From Bacillus sp. FJAT-27225 (lineage in GTDB: Bacteria > Bacillota > Bacilli > Bacillales > Cytobacillaceae): a stretch of DNA of 64,000 nucleotides. The number at the start of each line of letters is the position of its first letter. Position 1 is the first letter of the stretch. Of the stretch, positions 45,339-55,022 are shown piece by piece. A program made the position numbers and the translations under genes. Below the pieces are notes generated by a model, which saw nothing but the letters and a program-made list of their open reading frames with translations, was not told the DNA's origin and did not search any database. Location of the stretch: positions 627,971-691,970 of the forward strand of contig NZ_MAYU01000001.1 of NCBI RefSeq assembly GCF_001685025.1. The letters run 5' to 3'.

Positions 45339-46817
45339 TTAAAGAATGATAGCAATTAAGCCCCCTGATCCTTCATTGATAATCCGCTCAAGTGTTTCTT
45401 TCAGCTTATAGCGGGCATTCTCGGGCATCAGCGAAATCTTGGCCTGAATGCCTTCCCTGACGATAGAACTGAGGCTTCTTCCGAAAATATCCGAATTCCA
45501 GATGGATAGCGGATCGTCTTCGAAATCCTGCATGAGATAGCGTACAAGCTCCTCGCTTTGCTTTTCTGTACCAATGATTGGAGCAAATTCAGATTCAACA
45601 TCGACCTTAATCATGTGAATGGAAGGTGCAACTGCTTTCAGCCTTACTCCAAACCTCGCACCCTGCCTGATAATTTCCGGCTCTTCGAGACTCATATCGG
45701 CCAATGAAGGCGAGGCAATTCCATAGCCTGTTTGTTTAACCATTTTAAGAGCATCTGAGATATGGTCATATTCAGCTTTCGCATGGGCGAAGTCCTGCAT
45801 AAGCTCGAGCAGGTGATCCTTCCCCCTGATTTCCACCCCAACAATTTCCTTTAGAATTTCATCATATAACTCGTCAGGGGCATAAAGATCAATCTCTGCG
45901 ACACCCTGGCCCATTTCTATGCCAGCCAGTCCGGCTCTTTCAATGAAATCAAAATCGCTGAATTGAGTGACAACGCGATCGACATCTCGCAATCTCTTAA
46001 TATCTTTAACTGTTTCTCTTACAGCTTCCTGGTAGCTTTGGCGAAGCCAGTGATTTTCCCTAAGCACCATTACCCAGCTTGGCAGGTTAACATTTACTTC
46101 AATAACAGGGAATTCATATAATGCTTCTCTCAATACATTAAGGACATCTGTTTCACGCATTCCCTCAACGCTCATCGCAATGACTGGTATATCGTATTTT
46201 TCAGCCAGGCTTGCTCGGAGTGACTCCGTATTTGGATGATAAGGCTGGGCACTATTGACAACCATGATGAATGGCTTGCCAACTTCCTTCAACTCATTAA
46301 TGACGCGTTCCTCCGCTTCCAAGTAGGAGCTGCGGGGGATTTCACCGATTGTTCCGTCTGTTGTGATGACAACGCCAATTGTCGAATGCTCCTGGATGAC
46401 TTTTCGAGTACCAATTTCCGCTGCCTCATGGAATGGGATCGGTTCTTCATACCAAGGTGTCGTAATCATCCGAGGGCCATTCTCATCTTCGTAGCCTTTT
46501 GCACCCGGGACCGTATAGCCAACACAATCCACCAGGCGAATATTCACCTCAAGCCCCTCGTCGACAAAGACTGTAGCTGCCTGATTAGGGACGAATTTAG
46601 GCTCAGTAGTCATGATTGTTTTGCCTGCGGCGCTTTGCGGCAATTCATCCTGCGTCCTTGCCCGTTCTGCCTCATTGCTCATATTTGGCAGTACAACCAG
46701 TTCCATAAACTTTTTGATAAAGGTGGATTTGCCGGTGCGCACAGCCCCAACAACCCCCAGATAAATATCGCCGCCAGTTCTTTCAGCAATATCTTTAAAA
46801 ATATCTACCCTTTCCAA
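45339..46817 (-). CDS. spoIVA: Stage IV sporulation protein A, coat morphogenetic ATPase
   Basis: SpoIVA polymerises by ATP hydrolysis into the basement layer of the spore coat and is needed for cortex formation. The 492-residue protein has Walker A GAVRTGKS (24-31), VDCVGYTVPGAKGYEDENGPRMI, and a highly conserved C-terminus ending GSGGLIAIIL that contacts SpoVM and the membrane. The TTG at 46817 (MERVDIFKDIAERTG) is chosen because it gives exactly the B. subtilis length and has GGGAGGGGATCTC upstream; the ATG at 46862 would add 15 unsupported residues. Mother-cell expression is expected. Confidence 0.96.
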   Translation of the reverse strand: MERVDIFKDIAERTGGDIYLGVVGAVRTGKSTFIKKFMELVVLPNMSNEAERARTQDELPQSAAGKTIMTTEPKFVPNQAATVFVDEGLEVNIRLVDCVGYTVPGAKGYEDENGPRMITTPWYEEPIPFHEAAEIGTRKVIQEHSTIGVVITTDGTIGEIPRSSYLEAEERVINELKEVGKPFIMVVNSAQPYHPNTESLRASLAEKYDIPVIAMSVEGMRETDVLNVLREALYEFPVIEVNVNLPSWVMVLRENHWLRQSYQEAVRETVKDIKRLRDVDRVVTQFSDFDFIERAGLAGIEMGQGVAEIDLYAPDELYDEILKEIVGVEIRGKDHLLELMQDFAHAKAEYDHISDALKMVKQTGYGIASPSLADMSLEEPEIIRQGARFGVRLKAVAPSIHMIKVDVESEFAPIIGTEKQSEELVRYLMQDFEDDPLSIWNSDIFGRSLSSIVREGIQAKISLMPENARYKLKETLERIINEGSGGLIAIIL

Positions 46818-47003
46818 GAGATCCCCTCCCGATCCTAGAGTTAGTGGGATAATATTATCCATTTAGGTAATTTTGGACAGTATATGTTTATGATGTTGTC
46901 CTATCTATTTATGCATTAAAAGCCTATTTATTTTTTACCTCCTGTTCGGGAAAACCCATTATTCCGGAATATACCGGTCTTAACCCAGCCAGGGAAGCAT
47001 GCG

Positions 47004-47051
47004 AAAAGAAAAAACCCTTCTCCTGTAAATATATTTCACAGAAAAAGGGTT
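47004..47051 (-). terminator. Intrinsic terminator of yphF
   Basis: AACCCTT...CTGTgAAAT and ATTTaCAG...AAGGGTT pair in a long imperfect stem, then a T run on the minus strand. It lies 40 bases after the yphF stop. Confidence 0.75.
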
Positions 47052-47091
47052 ATGCCATACGATTATCAATTTTTTAATATAGGGTAAATTA

Positions 47092-47799
47092 CTAGTTTTC
47101 CATAAAGACAGGCTCTCCATTGCCATCAATGGTATATGGCAAAGAATACGCCGGAACGAACATTGAACTGTCTGTTAAAACGCTGCGGATGTCATCGCCC
47201 TTTGCATATGATTTCTCTGATTTTTTAAGTGCCTGGTATAAATCACTTCGATAGTCAACATACACTTCGGCCTCCCCTGTTACGACAAACGGAAGGTTTT
47301 GCTGGGTGAATGGGCTGACTGCAAATTGCTCCTCTTTGTAGCCAAGCTTTTTATAGTCCATCGTAAAGACATTCTGCCCGATCCTCTCTTTATAGGGAGG
47401 ATAGCCATTGGCATTAATCCGGATTTTCAGCTCGCGAATCTGGTCCGCAATCCTTAAATCGAGCAGCTTGACTGTCGGATTTGTTTCTACATCAATGAGC
47501 ACATACTGGAAAATGCCGCCGCTTTCAAAAGCATTGCCTGGAGGTTCAGCCATGTATCTTGGTGAAATTTTGTTAAAATCAATCAGATATTTCTGATAAA
47601 TCGGCGTATCCATTTCCTTCGTTTTAATCGGCAGAATGCCGCCGTTATCGGTTTGAAATTGGTTGACAGCCGTTTGGACTGCACTAAGCTGATCCTGATA
47701 AGGAATCTGGTTTTGTGCCATTTCACCTTCAGGATACAAACAGCCCGAGAGAATGGATATAAGTATGAAAATAAACATGATTTTAATTCTTTTAAACAT
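47092..47799 (-). CDS. yphF: YphF-like lipoprotein
   Basis: A 235-residue secreted lipoprotein: a short basic N-terminus, hydrophobic segment and lipobox ILSGC (Cys about residue 19-20), then a soluble domain with no enzyme motif I recognise. It lies between spoIVA and yphE as in B. subtilis YphF, a protein of unknown function linked to sporulating cells by context. The ATG at 47799 with AAGGATGG upstream is preferred over upstream in-frame starts. Confidence 0.85.
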   Translation of the reverse strand: MFKRIKIMFIFILISILSGCLYPEGEMAQNQIPYQDQLSAVQTAVNQFQTDNGGILPIKTKEMDTPIYQKYLIDFNKISPRYMAEPPGNAFESGGIFQYVLIDVETNPTVKLLDLRIADQIRELKIRINANGYPPYKERIGQNVFTMDYKKLGYKEEQFAVSPFTQQNLPFVVTGEAEVYVDYRSDLYQALKKSEKSYAKGDDIRSVLTDSSMFVPAYSLPYTIDGNGEPVFMEN

Positions 47800-47830
47800 A
47801 ACATCCATCCTTTGGATTATGTAATACCGG

Positions 47831-48028
47831 TTAACTTGTTGGCCCACTCATGACGACAAGGAAAATAATCAGCCCTGATAGCGCCATCATTACATAGGCT
47901 AAAATGGCGGTAATAAGCCGAAGGACCCCTTTTAATTTGTACCTGCTCAAGTAAATTGTAAGAATGGAAACAAACATTAACCCCATACCAACAAACGAAA
48001 TCCACATTTTCATCAATGCTGGTGACAA
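47831..48028 (-). CDS. yphE: YphE-like DUF2768 small membrane protein
   Basis: A 65-residue protein with two hydrophobic segments (about 10-28 and 38-62), of the YphE/DUF2768 type. The likely start is TTG at 48028, 7 bases after AAAGGGGG. It lies between gpsA and yphF, as in B. subtilis. A terminator at 48147-48178 separates it from gpsA. Function unknown. Confidence 0.8.
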   Translation of the reverse strand: MSPALMKMWISFVGMGLMFVSILTIYLSRYKLKGVLRLITAILAYVMMALSGLIIFLVVMSGPTS

Positions 48029-48146
48029 ACAAATACCCCCTTTACAAAAAATTATTATATCACAGGAACAAGCTTACTTGAACTCTTTGGCCAGAGTTGA
48101 TTCCAACTTTGTCCAACCAACCTCCAAGCTATCGGTGATGTGGCAT

Positions 48147-48178
48147 AAAAAAAGAGCAAGGGGGGCGAGTCCTTGCTC
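48147..48178 (-). terminator. Intrinsic terminator in the gpsA-yphE gap
   Basis: GAGCAAGG and CCTTGCTC around a 9-base loop, then seven T residues on the minus strand, about 360 bases after the gpsA stop. It probably ends the gpsA transcript after a long 3' region. Confidence 0.85.
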
Positions 48179-48289
48179 AAATCTCAACTAATATACCCTC
48201 ACAACAATTCACTTTACCAAAATGTTTCGTTGCATTGTATGCAGGCAGAAAAATAAATGCATCTCCAAAAAGCCCAAGTTTGGATAATA

Positions 48290-48500
48290 AAGTAAAGGAT
48301 GTTTAGGACAATTGCCCTTTAGGGCTTACTGTTTCCTTAAGAGTGGGTTTAAATGCGGACCTTCCTTCAGTCGTGCCTACTGCTGATGGTCAGTTCCGTT
48401 CTACTGACAGCCGTGTCCATCAGTGTAAGATGGACCAGTATCAATGATTGTAAATCGGTTTTCTCAAAGGCTTGGATGTACCATTCTCAGAGATGGTCTT
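48290..48500. other. Gene-free region with degenerate inverted repeats
   Basis: The 350 bases between the terminator and the gpsA stop hold no gene. They contain GTCAGT/ACTGAC (48401-48420 region), CTGATGG/CCATCAG arms and CCCTTTAGGG, motifs reminiscent of the CCATCAG/CTGATGG and CCTTTAGGGACAG modules at 44016-44106. I read it as a possible degraded relative; the likeness is by eye only. Confidence 0.4.
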
Positions 48501-48535
48501 TATCCAATAACCCCCAAGTGTTAACCCGTCAAAAA

Positions 48536-49579
48536 TTAATTTTCTTTGAGGATGTTCGTCAGGTCTTCCATCTCGTGGGTTTTATTCCGTGCCATTAAAA
48601 TATCAGCGCCATCCTTGGCAGGAATCTCTTCAAACAGCACCTTATATAACGTATCCGCAATTGGCATTTCAACATTATATTTGGCAGCTAGCTGATGTGC
48701 GGCTTTCGTTGTCCTGACTCCTTCGACAACCATCCCCATGTTTTCAAGGACTTCCTCAAGACTCTGCCCCTTGCCTAACAAGTTTCCTGCCCTCCAATTT
48801 CTTGAATGGACACTTGTACAGGTAACTATTAAATCACCCACACCGGCAAGCCCGGCAAAGGTGAGCGGGTTGGCTCCCATCTTGGTTCCAAGCCTGGCGA
48901 TTTCGGCAAGTCCTCTTGTCATGAGGGCTGCTTTGGCATTATCCCCATAGCCAAGGCCATCGGTTATTCCAGCAGCCAAGGCAATAATATTTTTTAAAGC
49001 CCCGCCAATTTCAACCCCAATGACATCGGGGTTGGTATAGACTCTGAAGTTTTGGTTAATAAAAAGATCCTGGATCCTTCCAGCCTCGTCCATATCTTCC
49101 GATGAAACTGTAACCGTAGTCGGATGCCGGAGACTTACTTCTTCAGCATGGCTAGGGCCTGAGAGAACTACAATTGCTTTCAAAAGCTCTGCTGGCATTT
49201 CCTCTTGAATCATTTCCGAGATTCGCAGTAATGAATCAGGTTCTATTCCTTTGCTAACATGGACAATGGTTACCGGAGATGTCTGTATTTCCCTCATTTT
49301 GGCGATGACTTCTCTGATTGCCTTCGTCGGTACAGCTAAAACAACCGTATCTGTAGCCTGAAGGGCCTCTTTCAATGATGAAACAGCCTCTATTAGTGAC
49401 GGAATCTCAATTCCCGGCAGATATTTCGCATTGGCCCTTGATTCATTAATTTCCATCACCTGTCCGGGATTGTGGCTCCACAGTTTTACCTTATGCCCAT
49501 TATCCGCAAGCACCAACGCAAGTGCAGTTCCCCAGCTTCCCGCGCCTAATACAGCGATTTCCCCAGCGTGCTTCTCCAT
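48536..49579 (-). CDS. gpsA: NAD(P)-dependent glycerol-3-phosphate dehydrogenase
   Basis: Supplies glycerol-3-phosphate for phospholipids. The 347-residue protein has the nucleotide-binding [23 protein letters not shown] (about 12-34), VSKGIEP, the catalytic-lysine segment [35 protein letters not shown] and VEGVRTT. It follows der by 20 bases, so der-gpsA is likely cotranscribed as in B. subtilis. Confidence 0.97.
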   Translation of the reverse strand: MEKHAGEIAVLGAGSWGTALALVLADNGHKVKLWSHNPGQVMEINESRANAKYLPGIEIPSLIEAVSSLKEALQATDTVVLAVPTKAIREVIAKMREIQTSPVTIVHVSKGIEPDSLLRISEMIQEEMPAELLKAIVVLSGPSHAEEVSLRHPTTVTVSSEDMDEAGRIQDLFINQNFRVYTNPDVIGVEIGGALKNIIALAAGITDGLGYGDNAKAALMTRGLAEIARLGTKMGANPLTFAGLAGVGDLIVTCTSVHSRNWRAGNLLGKGQSLEEVLENMGMVVEGVRTTKAAHQLAAKYNVEMPIADTLYKVLFEEIPAKDGADILMARNKTHEMEDLTNILKEN

Positions 49580-49599
49580 TCTATATCACAACCTTTACG

Positions 49600-50910
49600 T
49601 TATTTTCTTTCTCTCGCAAATATTTTGATTGGAGTCCCTTCAAATCCGAAAGCATCACGGATTCGATTTTCCAGGAAACGCTCATAAGAAAAGTGCATCA
49701 GTTCAGGCTCGTTAACAAAAACGACGAATGTAGGCGGCTTCACAGCGACCTGGGTCGTGTAATAGATCTTCAATCTTCGGCCTTTATCGGTTGGAGTCGG
49801 ATTCATGGCGACTGCATCGGTTATCACATCATTAAGTACGTTCGTTTGAACCCTCAGTGCATGGTTTTCACTCACCATATTAATGACCGGCAGCAAGGTT
49901 TGGACTCGTTTCTTCGTTTTTGCCGACAAAAAGACAATTGGAGCATAATCGAGGAACTTGAAATGTTCACGGATTTTCGTTTCAAACTCTTTCATTGTTT
50001 TTTCATCTTTTTCAATAGCATCCCATTTATTTACGACCAGGACAACGGCTCTTCCTGCCTCATGCGCATATCCGGCAATGTTTTTATCCTGTTCCAGGAT
50101 TCCCTCCTCCGCATTTATAACAACGAGGACCACATCCGATCGTTCAATCGCACGCAAAGCCCGGAGTACACTATATTTTTCTGTGCTCTCGTAAACCTTT
50201 CCTCTTTTCCTCATGCCTGCGGTATCAATGATGACATATTCCTGTCCCTCAAATTCATACATTGAGTCGATAGCATCTCGGGTTGTACCCGCTATATCAC
50301 TGACAATAACCCTTTCTTCACCAAGAAGCGCGTTTACAAGTGAGGATTTACCGACATTTGGGCGGCCGATCAAGCAGAACTTGATGGCATCTTCTGAATA
50401 TTCTCTGTCATCGGTTTTTGGAAAATGCTTTGCTGCCTCGTCAAGCAAATCCCCAAGACCCAGTCCATGAGCGCCTGAAATAGGGAAAGGCTCACCAAAG
50501 CCCAGTGCATAAAAATCGTAAATCTCCGCGCGCATTTCAGGATTATCGATTTTGTTGACTGCAAGGACGACTGGCTTTTTTGTTTTATAAAGAATCTTAG
50601 CCACTTCTTCATCGGCTGCTGTTACACCTTCACGTCCATTTACTATAAAGATAATAACATCCGCTTCCTCCATTGCAATTTCAGCCTGCTGGCGAATTTG
50701 CTCAAGGAACGGTTCATCCCCTATATCAATTCCACCTGTGTCAATAATATTGAAATCATGAGTCAGCCATTCTGCAGAGCTATAAAGACGGTCTCTAGTC
50801 ACACCAGGAATATCCTCGACTATCGAAACCCTTTCTCCGACTATTCTATTAAAAATGGTTGATTTGCCGACGTTTGGGCGTCCGACAATTGCTACTGTTG
50901 GTTTTACCAT
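49600..50910 (-). CDS. der: Ribosome assembly GTPase Der
   Basis: An essential GTPase (EngA/YphC) acting in 50S assembly. The 436-residue protein has two G domains in tandem, each with GRPNVGKS (9-16 and about 183-190), DTGG/DTAG ([10 protein letters not shown]) and NKID/NKWD motifs, and a C-terminal KH-like domain with [31 protein letters not shown]. The ATG at 50910 has AAGGGTG upstream. It is the first gene of der-gpsA. Confidence 0.97.
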   Translation of the reverse strand: MVKPTVAIVGRPNVGKSTIFNRIVGERVSIVEDIPGVTRDRLYSSAEWLTHDFNIIDTGGIDIGDEPFLEQIRQQAEIAMEEADVIIFIVNGREGVTAADEEVAKILYKTKKPVVLAVNKIDNPEMRAEIYDFYALGFGEPFPISGAHGLGLGDLLDEAAKHFPKTDDREYSEDAIKFCLIGRPNVGKSSLVNALLGEERVIVSDIAGTTRDAIDSMYEFEGQEYVIIDTAGMRKRGKVYESTEKYSVLRALRAIERSDVVLVVINAEEGILEQDKNIAGYAHEAGRAVVLVVNKWDAIEKDEKTMKEFETKIREHFKFLDYAPIVFLSAKTKKRVQTLLPVINMVSENHALRVQTNVLNDVITDAVAMNPTPTDKGRRLKIYYTTQVAVKPPTFVVFVNEPELMHFSYERFLENRIRDAFGFEGTPIKIFARERK

Positions 50911-51035
50911 TCAATTCACCCTTAATTTGCGATCTAAGATTCAGGCGTTCACCTTTTTGGCATCCAGCCTGTTACGTACTGTTTTCGCTCTTTATTATGC
51001 GTTAAAACGGTTAATCTATATATTTTCCTATTAGC

Positions 51036-51060
51036 GAAAATAAACCCTTCTAAGGAAGGG
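51036..51060 (-). terminator. Intrinsic terminator after the YIEGIA-associated gene
   Basis: CCCTTC and GAAGGG around a 4-base loop, then TTTATTTTC on the minus strand, about 60 bases after the stop at 51120. Confidence 0.7.
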
Positions 51061-51119
51061 CTTAACTCTTCATAATAGTAACAATGTTCGTCCATTGACG
51101 CAAATAAAACTATTTCCGT

Positions 51120-51305
51120 TCAATGCTTGACTATTATATATAATTCATCTCCAAGCGCATGCGCTATTCCATCCAGAATTGCCTCCAGATTTGCGGTGAG
51201 TTCGTCCATTTCCTTTTTATCAGAGCAATGGAAAACACTTGCTCCTCCGGAAACTTTAGCAGAATTGGTTGTCACAACGGCCAATATGAACTTTTCTAGG
51301 CTCAC
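51120..51305 (-). CDS. Putative capping complex subunit for YIEGIA
   Basis: A 61-residue acidic protein, MSLEKFILAVVTTNSAKVSG..., lying 13 bases downstream of the YIEGIA gene. It matches my memory of the small soluble protein family annotated as a capping complex subunit for YIEGIA, always encoded beside it. It has no membrane segment. It overlaps no other gene and is followed by a terminator. Biochemical role not established to my knowledge. Confidence 0.75.
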   Translation of the reverse strand: MSLEKFILAVVTTNSAKVSGGASVFHCSDKKEMDELTANLEAILDGIAHALGDELYIIVKH

Positions 51306-51318
51306 GATTCATCCCTCA

Positions 51319-52194
51319 CTACTCTTTTAATTTTTTTGAAGGCATTCGGATTGCATTTTCCAGTGTCGGCACAGCAGCAATGATACCAAGTGCTTTTTGT
51401 TGATCCTTCTCATGGGGAAGGACAAACACGGCCAAACGCCCATCCTGTAAATCTCTTTTTGCTAATGGAACAAGCGCAGGTGTACCAGAATCCCTATAAA
51501 CACCAAGCGCGGTTGAGACATCATGGAGAATTGCCTGACGCTGCCCCAAATTCCCCAGTGTGATTTTTGAATTGGCGTTTTTAGGTTTCAGGATGAAACC
51601 CATTCCATTTTCAAGGATTTCCTTCCTGCGCTCAGGCAGACCAATATTCATAATATAAACTGTATCTACATATAATCCCGGGCCTTCAAATCTAGGCTGC
51701 ACGTATTCTATATCCGCTATCTCTCCTACTGTCCCTCCTGACATCAATAGCTTTACAGCTATCAAAGCCAAAATGGCCGCTACAATCGCAGCCACTATGT
51801 TTATCCACAAATAAGCAAGAGTTACTGCAAAAGACGTCAGGATAACAAGATAATTACGGCTTTCAAATGCAATCGCAATTCCTTCGATATAGGTGCTTCC
51901 CCGCTTTACCAACTCATATTCATCCAGCACGCTCAACGTGTTGCGCTCCATATTCCTTACTTCCCTAAACTGTGAGGCAGCGATTGTCAGGAAGGTCACT
52001 GCTGTAAACTCTTTGTTCATTACAGATGGAACAACCACTGCACCAAGCCCCGAGGCTATAAAACCTACAGCCACATGAACAATTTTTCCATGAAGATACG
52101 TTGGATATTGGCGATAATCTGTCCTCAGCATGTAAAGACGGGCTAACACACCCACAATGAGGCCTGTCAGAATTGGATAGGTGTATTCATTCAT
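51319..52194 (-). CDS. yphB: YIEGIA family sporulation membrane protein (YphB/SeaA-like)
   Basis: A 291-residue protein carrying the eponymous STYIEGIAIAFESRNYLVIL motif (about residues 102-121). Four to five hydrophobic segments fall in the first 150 residues, followed by a soluble C-terminal domain. The family is confined to endospore formers and the B. subtilis member between der and yphA (yphB, I believe renamed seaA) is implicated in spore envelope assembly. The ATG at 52194 overlaps the yphA end by 8 bases; the longer frame to 52242 is rejected. Cotranscribed with yphA and the small partner gene. Confidence 0.85.
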   Translation of the reverse strand: MNEYTYPILTGLIVGVLARLYMLRTDYRQYPTYLHGKIVHVAVGFIASGLGAVVVPSVMNKEFTAVTFLTIAASQFREVRNMERNTLSVLDEYELVKRGSTYIEGIAIAFESRNYLVILTSFAVTLAYLWINIVAAIVAAILALIAVKLLMSGGTVGEIADIEYVQPRFEGPGLYVDTVYIMNIGLPERRKEILENGMGFILKPKNANSKITLGNLGQRQAILHDVSTALGVYRDSGTPALVPLAKRDLQDGRLAVFVLPHEKDQQKALGIIAAVPTLENAIRMPSKKLKE

Positions 52195-52798
52195 GAGGAA
52201 GTTTCTTCCCCCTTTCAACGGAATTGAATAGTGTTCCAACAAGTGAAGTTAATTTTTCAATGGCACTCCATAGTAAGATTAAAACGGAGCAAAAAGCTGC
52301 GTGGTCTAAAAAAACATAGCCGCCTGCTTCATAAGGGAAACCCAGCTGGATGAGGACAATGGAAAGCAGCAGCTCGCCCTGCAATGTAGCAAATAAAACT
52401 AAAAGAAATCTTTTTCCCAGCAAATTTTGAAGGATGATCGATAAGACTCCAATAATAAAGGCTGAAAGCAGGTCCTTGTTAATAAAAAAGATGACCGGAT
52501 CAAAGAAGTAAAAAATTTGAATACCACCATAAGCAATCGCTAAAATTAGCGAGCAAATATAAAAATATGCAAGCTGCTTTATTTTTTCCCCTCTCAAAAA
52601 AGAAAGTGAGAAGAAAAAGAGAAACAACGCACCTAAATAAACAGTGATACTGAATACTTGAACATGATAAGGCGCAAGCCCAATAACCGCCAGTACGCCG
52701 ACTGCCATTCTTCGTCTTAGCGGACTTTTCCGGTCAAGTATGAAAGTGAGATAAATCCAAAACAACCATGCCAATAAATAAAAAAACAGCCCAGCCAC
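52187..52798 (-). CDS. yphA: YphA-like integral membrane protein
   Basis: A 203-residue, very hydrophobic protein with about six membrane helices, of the YphA type; no function known to me. It starts at a GTG (52798) preceded by AGGAGGAGGG and its end overlaps the start of the YIEGIA gene, suggesting coupled translation. Order yphA-yphB-der is that of B. subtilis. Confidence 0.85.
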   Translation of the reverse strand: MAGLFFYLLAWLFWIYLTFILDRKSPLRRRMAVGVLAVIGLAPYHVQVFSITVYLGALFLFFFSLSFLRGEKIKQLAYFYICSLILAIAYGGIQIFYFFDPVIFFINKDLLSAFIIGVLSIILQNLLGKRFLLVLFATLQGELLLSIVLIQLGFPYEAGGYVFLDHAAFCSVLILLWSAIEKLTSLVGTLFNSVERGKKLPHE

Positions 52799-52908
52799 AC
52801 ATACCCTCCTCCTATCATTTCCATTATCGGCAGGAGCTATGTAATTTCATACACGAGTGAATAATCTTTGTTCATTGATTTATTTTAAAAGAGAGGAGGT
52901 GTGTGCAA

Positions 52909-53052
52909 ATGGGAAAAGACAGACAGGAAAAGAAATTGAGGAAAAGTGGAAGAGTGGAATCAGACCGTGACCAGGATTTAGGCTTTCCGGGTGCTACAGG
53001 GCTTCAAACCCCAGAAGAGGCGAGAAAGTTGAATTACAAACATAAGGATTAG
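52909..53052 (+). CDS. ypzI: YpzI family small protein
   Basis: A 47-residue charged protein, MGKDRQEKKLRKSGRVESDR..., ending KLNYKHKD, of the YpzI type as I remember it (conserved MGKDRQEKKL, VESDRDQ and GAT-L-PEEAR segments). AGAGGAGGTGTG is an excellent ribosome binding site. It is on the plus strand between yphA and ypfD, where B. subtilis also has ypzI. Function unknown. Too short for many gene finders. Confidence 0.85.
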   Translation: MGKDRQEKKLRKSGRVESDRDQDLGFPGATGLQTPEEARKLNYKHKD

Positions 53053-53094
53053 TACAATTAGGGATTCCTGCGCGGTTTTCTTGATCACCCATAA

Positions 53095-53126
53095 CAAAAA
53101 GGCTCCCGTTTGAAACTGGGGAGCCT
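53095..53126 (-). terminator. Intrinsic terminator of ypfD
   Basis: AGGCTCCC and GGGAGCCT around an 11-base loop, then TTTTTG on the minus strand, 14 bases after the ypfD stop. It also lies downstream of the convergent ypzI. Confidence 0.85.
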
Positions 53127-53140
53127 CTGAAACTTTACTA

Positions 53141-54280
53141 TTATTTTTTAAGGTTTTTTAATTTATCTCCGAGAAGCTCACCAAGCTGGAAGCCTTTTGA
53201 TTCTTCCGGAAGTTCATAATCAACATTTTCCTCGACGTCTTTTTCAAGAAGATCCTTGATGCTTAAGCTGAGGCGCTGCTCATGCTCATTGACTTCGAGA
53301 ACTTTCACTTCCACTTCCTGGCCTTCCCTTAGAGCCTCATGAGGTGTTGCGATATGTTTGTGGGCAATCTGGGAAATATGCACAAGGCCTTCAACACCAG
53401 GAAAAACTTCAACAAATGCTCCATATGATACGATTCGGCGCACTGTACCGGTAAGGACGCTGCCTTTTGCAGCCCTATCGGCTATATTGGCCCAAGGTCC
53501 AGGAAGTGTTTCCTTGATTGACAAGGAAATTCTTTCATTGTCACGGTCTACACTTAGAACCTTCACTTGAACCTTTTGGCCTTCCTCTACGACATCACCC
53601 GGTTTTTCGACATGTTCATGAGATAATTGTGAAATATGGACGAGGCCATCAACACCCCCGATATCTACAAACGCACCAAAGTCGGTAATCCGTTGGACGG
53701 TTCCTTCAATAACCTGTCCAGGCTGCAGGGTTTCGAGCAAATCTTGTTTTTTCTTGCCTTTCTCCTCTTCAACAACTGCGCGGTGAGATAGGATAAGCCT
53801 GTTCTTTTCCTTATCCAGCTCAACAATCTTAAAGGACAGCTCTCTTCCTTTATAATCGGAGAAGTCCTCCACAAAGTAAGCTTCAACCAGGGATGCAGGC
53901 ACAAATCCACGGACGCCAAGATCGACGACAAGGCCGCCTTTCACGACATCCTTTACCTCAGCGTTAAAAACTTCTCCGCTTTGAAATTTCTGCTCTAGCT
54001 CGTCCCAGGCCTTTTCAGCGTCCACTTTGCGCTTTGAGAGAATAAGAGCTTCCTCTTCCACCTTCATTACCTCAAGCTCAAGTGTATCACCTTCAGAAAC
54101 CGCATCCGACGCTTTCTCAATATGGATGCTGGACAATTCGCTGATTGGAATAATTCCGTCAAGCTTGCTGTTTTGGATGTCGACGAGGACCTGCTTTTCC
54201 TCAACCTTGGTAACTTGTCCGGTTACCCTGTCCCCGATTTCAAAAGTTCCAACTTCAATTTGGTTCATATCTTCCGACAT
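53141..54280 (-). CDS. ypfD: S1 RNA-binding domain protein (YpfD, ribosomal protein S1 homolog)
   Basis: A 379-residue protein with four S1/OB-fold repeats beginning near residues 14, 102, 187 and 273 ([82 protein letters not shown]). Bacillus proteins of this type are annotated as S1 homologs, though low-GC Gram-positives do not depend on a classical S1. The ATG at 54280 has AGGAGGAGTAC upstream. It lies downstream of the acyltransferase and cmk. Confidence 0.92.
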   Translation of the reverse strand: MSEDMNQIEVGTFEIGDRVTGQVTKVEEKQVLVDIQNSKLDGIIPISELSSIHIEKASDAVSEGDTLELEVMKVEEEALILSKRKVDAEKAWDELEQKFQSGEVFNAEVKDVVKGGLVVDLGVRGFVPASLVEAYFVEDFSDYKGRELSFKIVELDKEKNRLILSHRAVVEEEKGKKKQDLLETLQPGQVIEGTVQRITDFGAFVDIGGVDGLVHISQLSHEHVEKPGDVVEEGQKVQVKVLSVDRDNERISLSIKETLPGPWANIADRAAKGSVLTGTVRRIVSYGAFVEVFPGVEGLVHISQIAHKHIATPHEALREGQEVEVKVLEVNEHEQRLSLSIKDLLEKDVEENVDYELPEESKGFQLGELLGDKLKNLKK

Positions 54281-54428
54281 ATGTACTCCTCCTTAACCAT
54301 TGGCTGCCCTTTTAACATAATCGATGGGGCTAACAAATAAAAGTTATATGCCCATCCGCGGCTGCAAGTCTATAGAATATTCTAAAAAATATCCTTTTTT
54401 ATTAACTTCTTACAAAAGGACTTTTTTG

Positions 54429-55022
54429 TCAAGCGGAAACCCCTTTGTGTTCTTCAATAAGTTTGCGTATTTCCGACATAATTAATTCAGTGACAGCTTC
54501 TGCAGAAGCCTTTTCTAGTCTTGCCTTTTCCATATCAATCGGTTTCCCGTAGACTACTTTCAGTTTCCCGAATTTTTTATATGGACCAATTATCGCACAC
54601 GGAACTACATGGGCATTCGAGCGAAGGGCAAAAAATCCGGCTCCTGCCAAACCCTTACCCAATTCCCCTGTCCTGCTTCTTGTTCCCTCTGGAAACAATC
54701 CTAAAACCTTTCCTTCCTTTAAAACACCCAATCCTTTTCTTAAGGCCTCCCGGTCACTCATGCCCCTTTTAACAGGGAATGCGTTGCACTTCCTGACAAT
54801 ATTCCCCAAAACCGGCACTTTAAAAATCTCTTCCTTGGCCATAAAATGAACAGGGCGTGGTGCAGTAATCCCGACCATTGGCGGATCAAGATTATCTATA
54901 TGATTGGAACAAAGCAGGACACCGCCCTCCTTCGGGAAATTTTCCCTTCCAATCACTTCATATTGATAGACAGGCTTTAAAGCAACTTTAACAACTGTTC
55001 TGGCAAAATCATAAAACGTCAT
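54429..55022 (-). CDS. 1-acyl-sn-glycerol-3-phosphate acyltransferase family protein
   Basis: A 197-residue PlsC-type acyltransferase that would make phosphatidic acid. It has the catalytic NHIDNLD (the NHX4D motif, about residues 41-47) and [15 protein letters not shown] (about 114-128). Its ATG overlaps the cmk stop by four bases. B. subtilis has its plsC elsewhere, so this cmk-linked copy is a variation common in other bacilli as I recall. Substrate specificity is inferred from family only. Confidence 0.88.
   Translation of the reverse strand: MTFYDFARTVVKVALKPVYQYEVIGRENFPKEGGVLLCSNHIDNLDPPMVGITAPRPVHFMAKEEIFKVPVLGNIVRKCNAFPVKRGMSDREALRKGLGVLKEGKVLGLFPEGTRSRTGELGKGLAGAGFFALRSNAHVVPCAIIGPYKKFGKLKVVYGKPIDMEKARLEKASAEAVTELIMSEIRKLIEEHKGVSA

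Noticed and set aside
46236-46838. A 200-residue plus-strand open frame within spoIVA
   Set aside because: Antisense to a highly conserved gene and without a ribosome binding site.
49522-50265. A 247-residue plus-strand open frame within der
   Set aside because: Antisense to der and gpsA, aromatic-rich chance translation.
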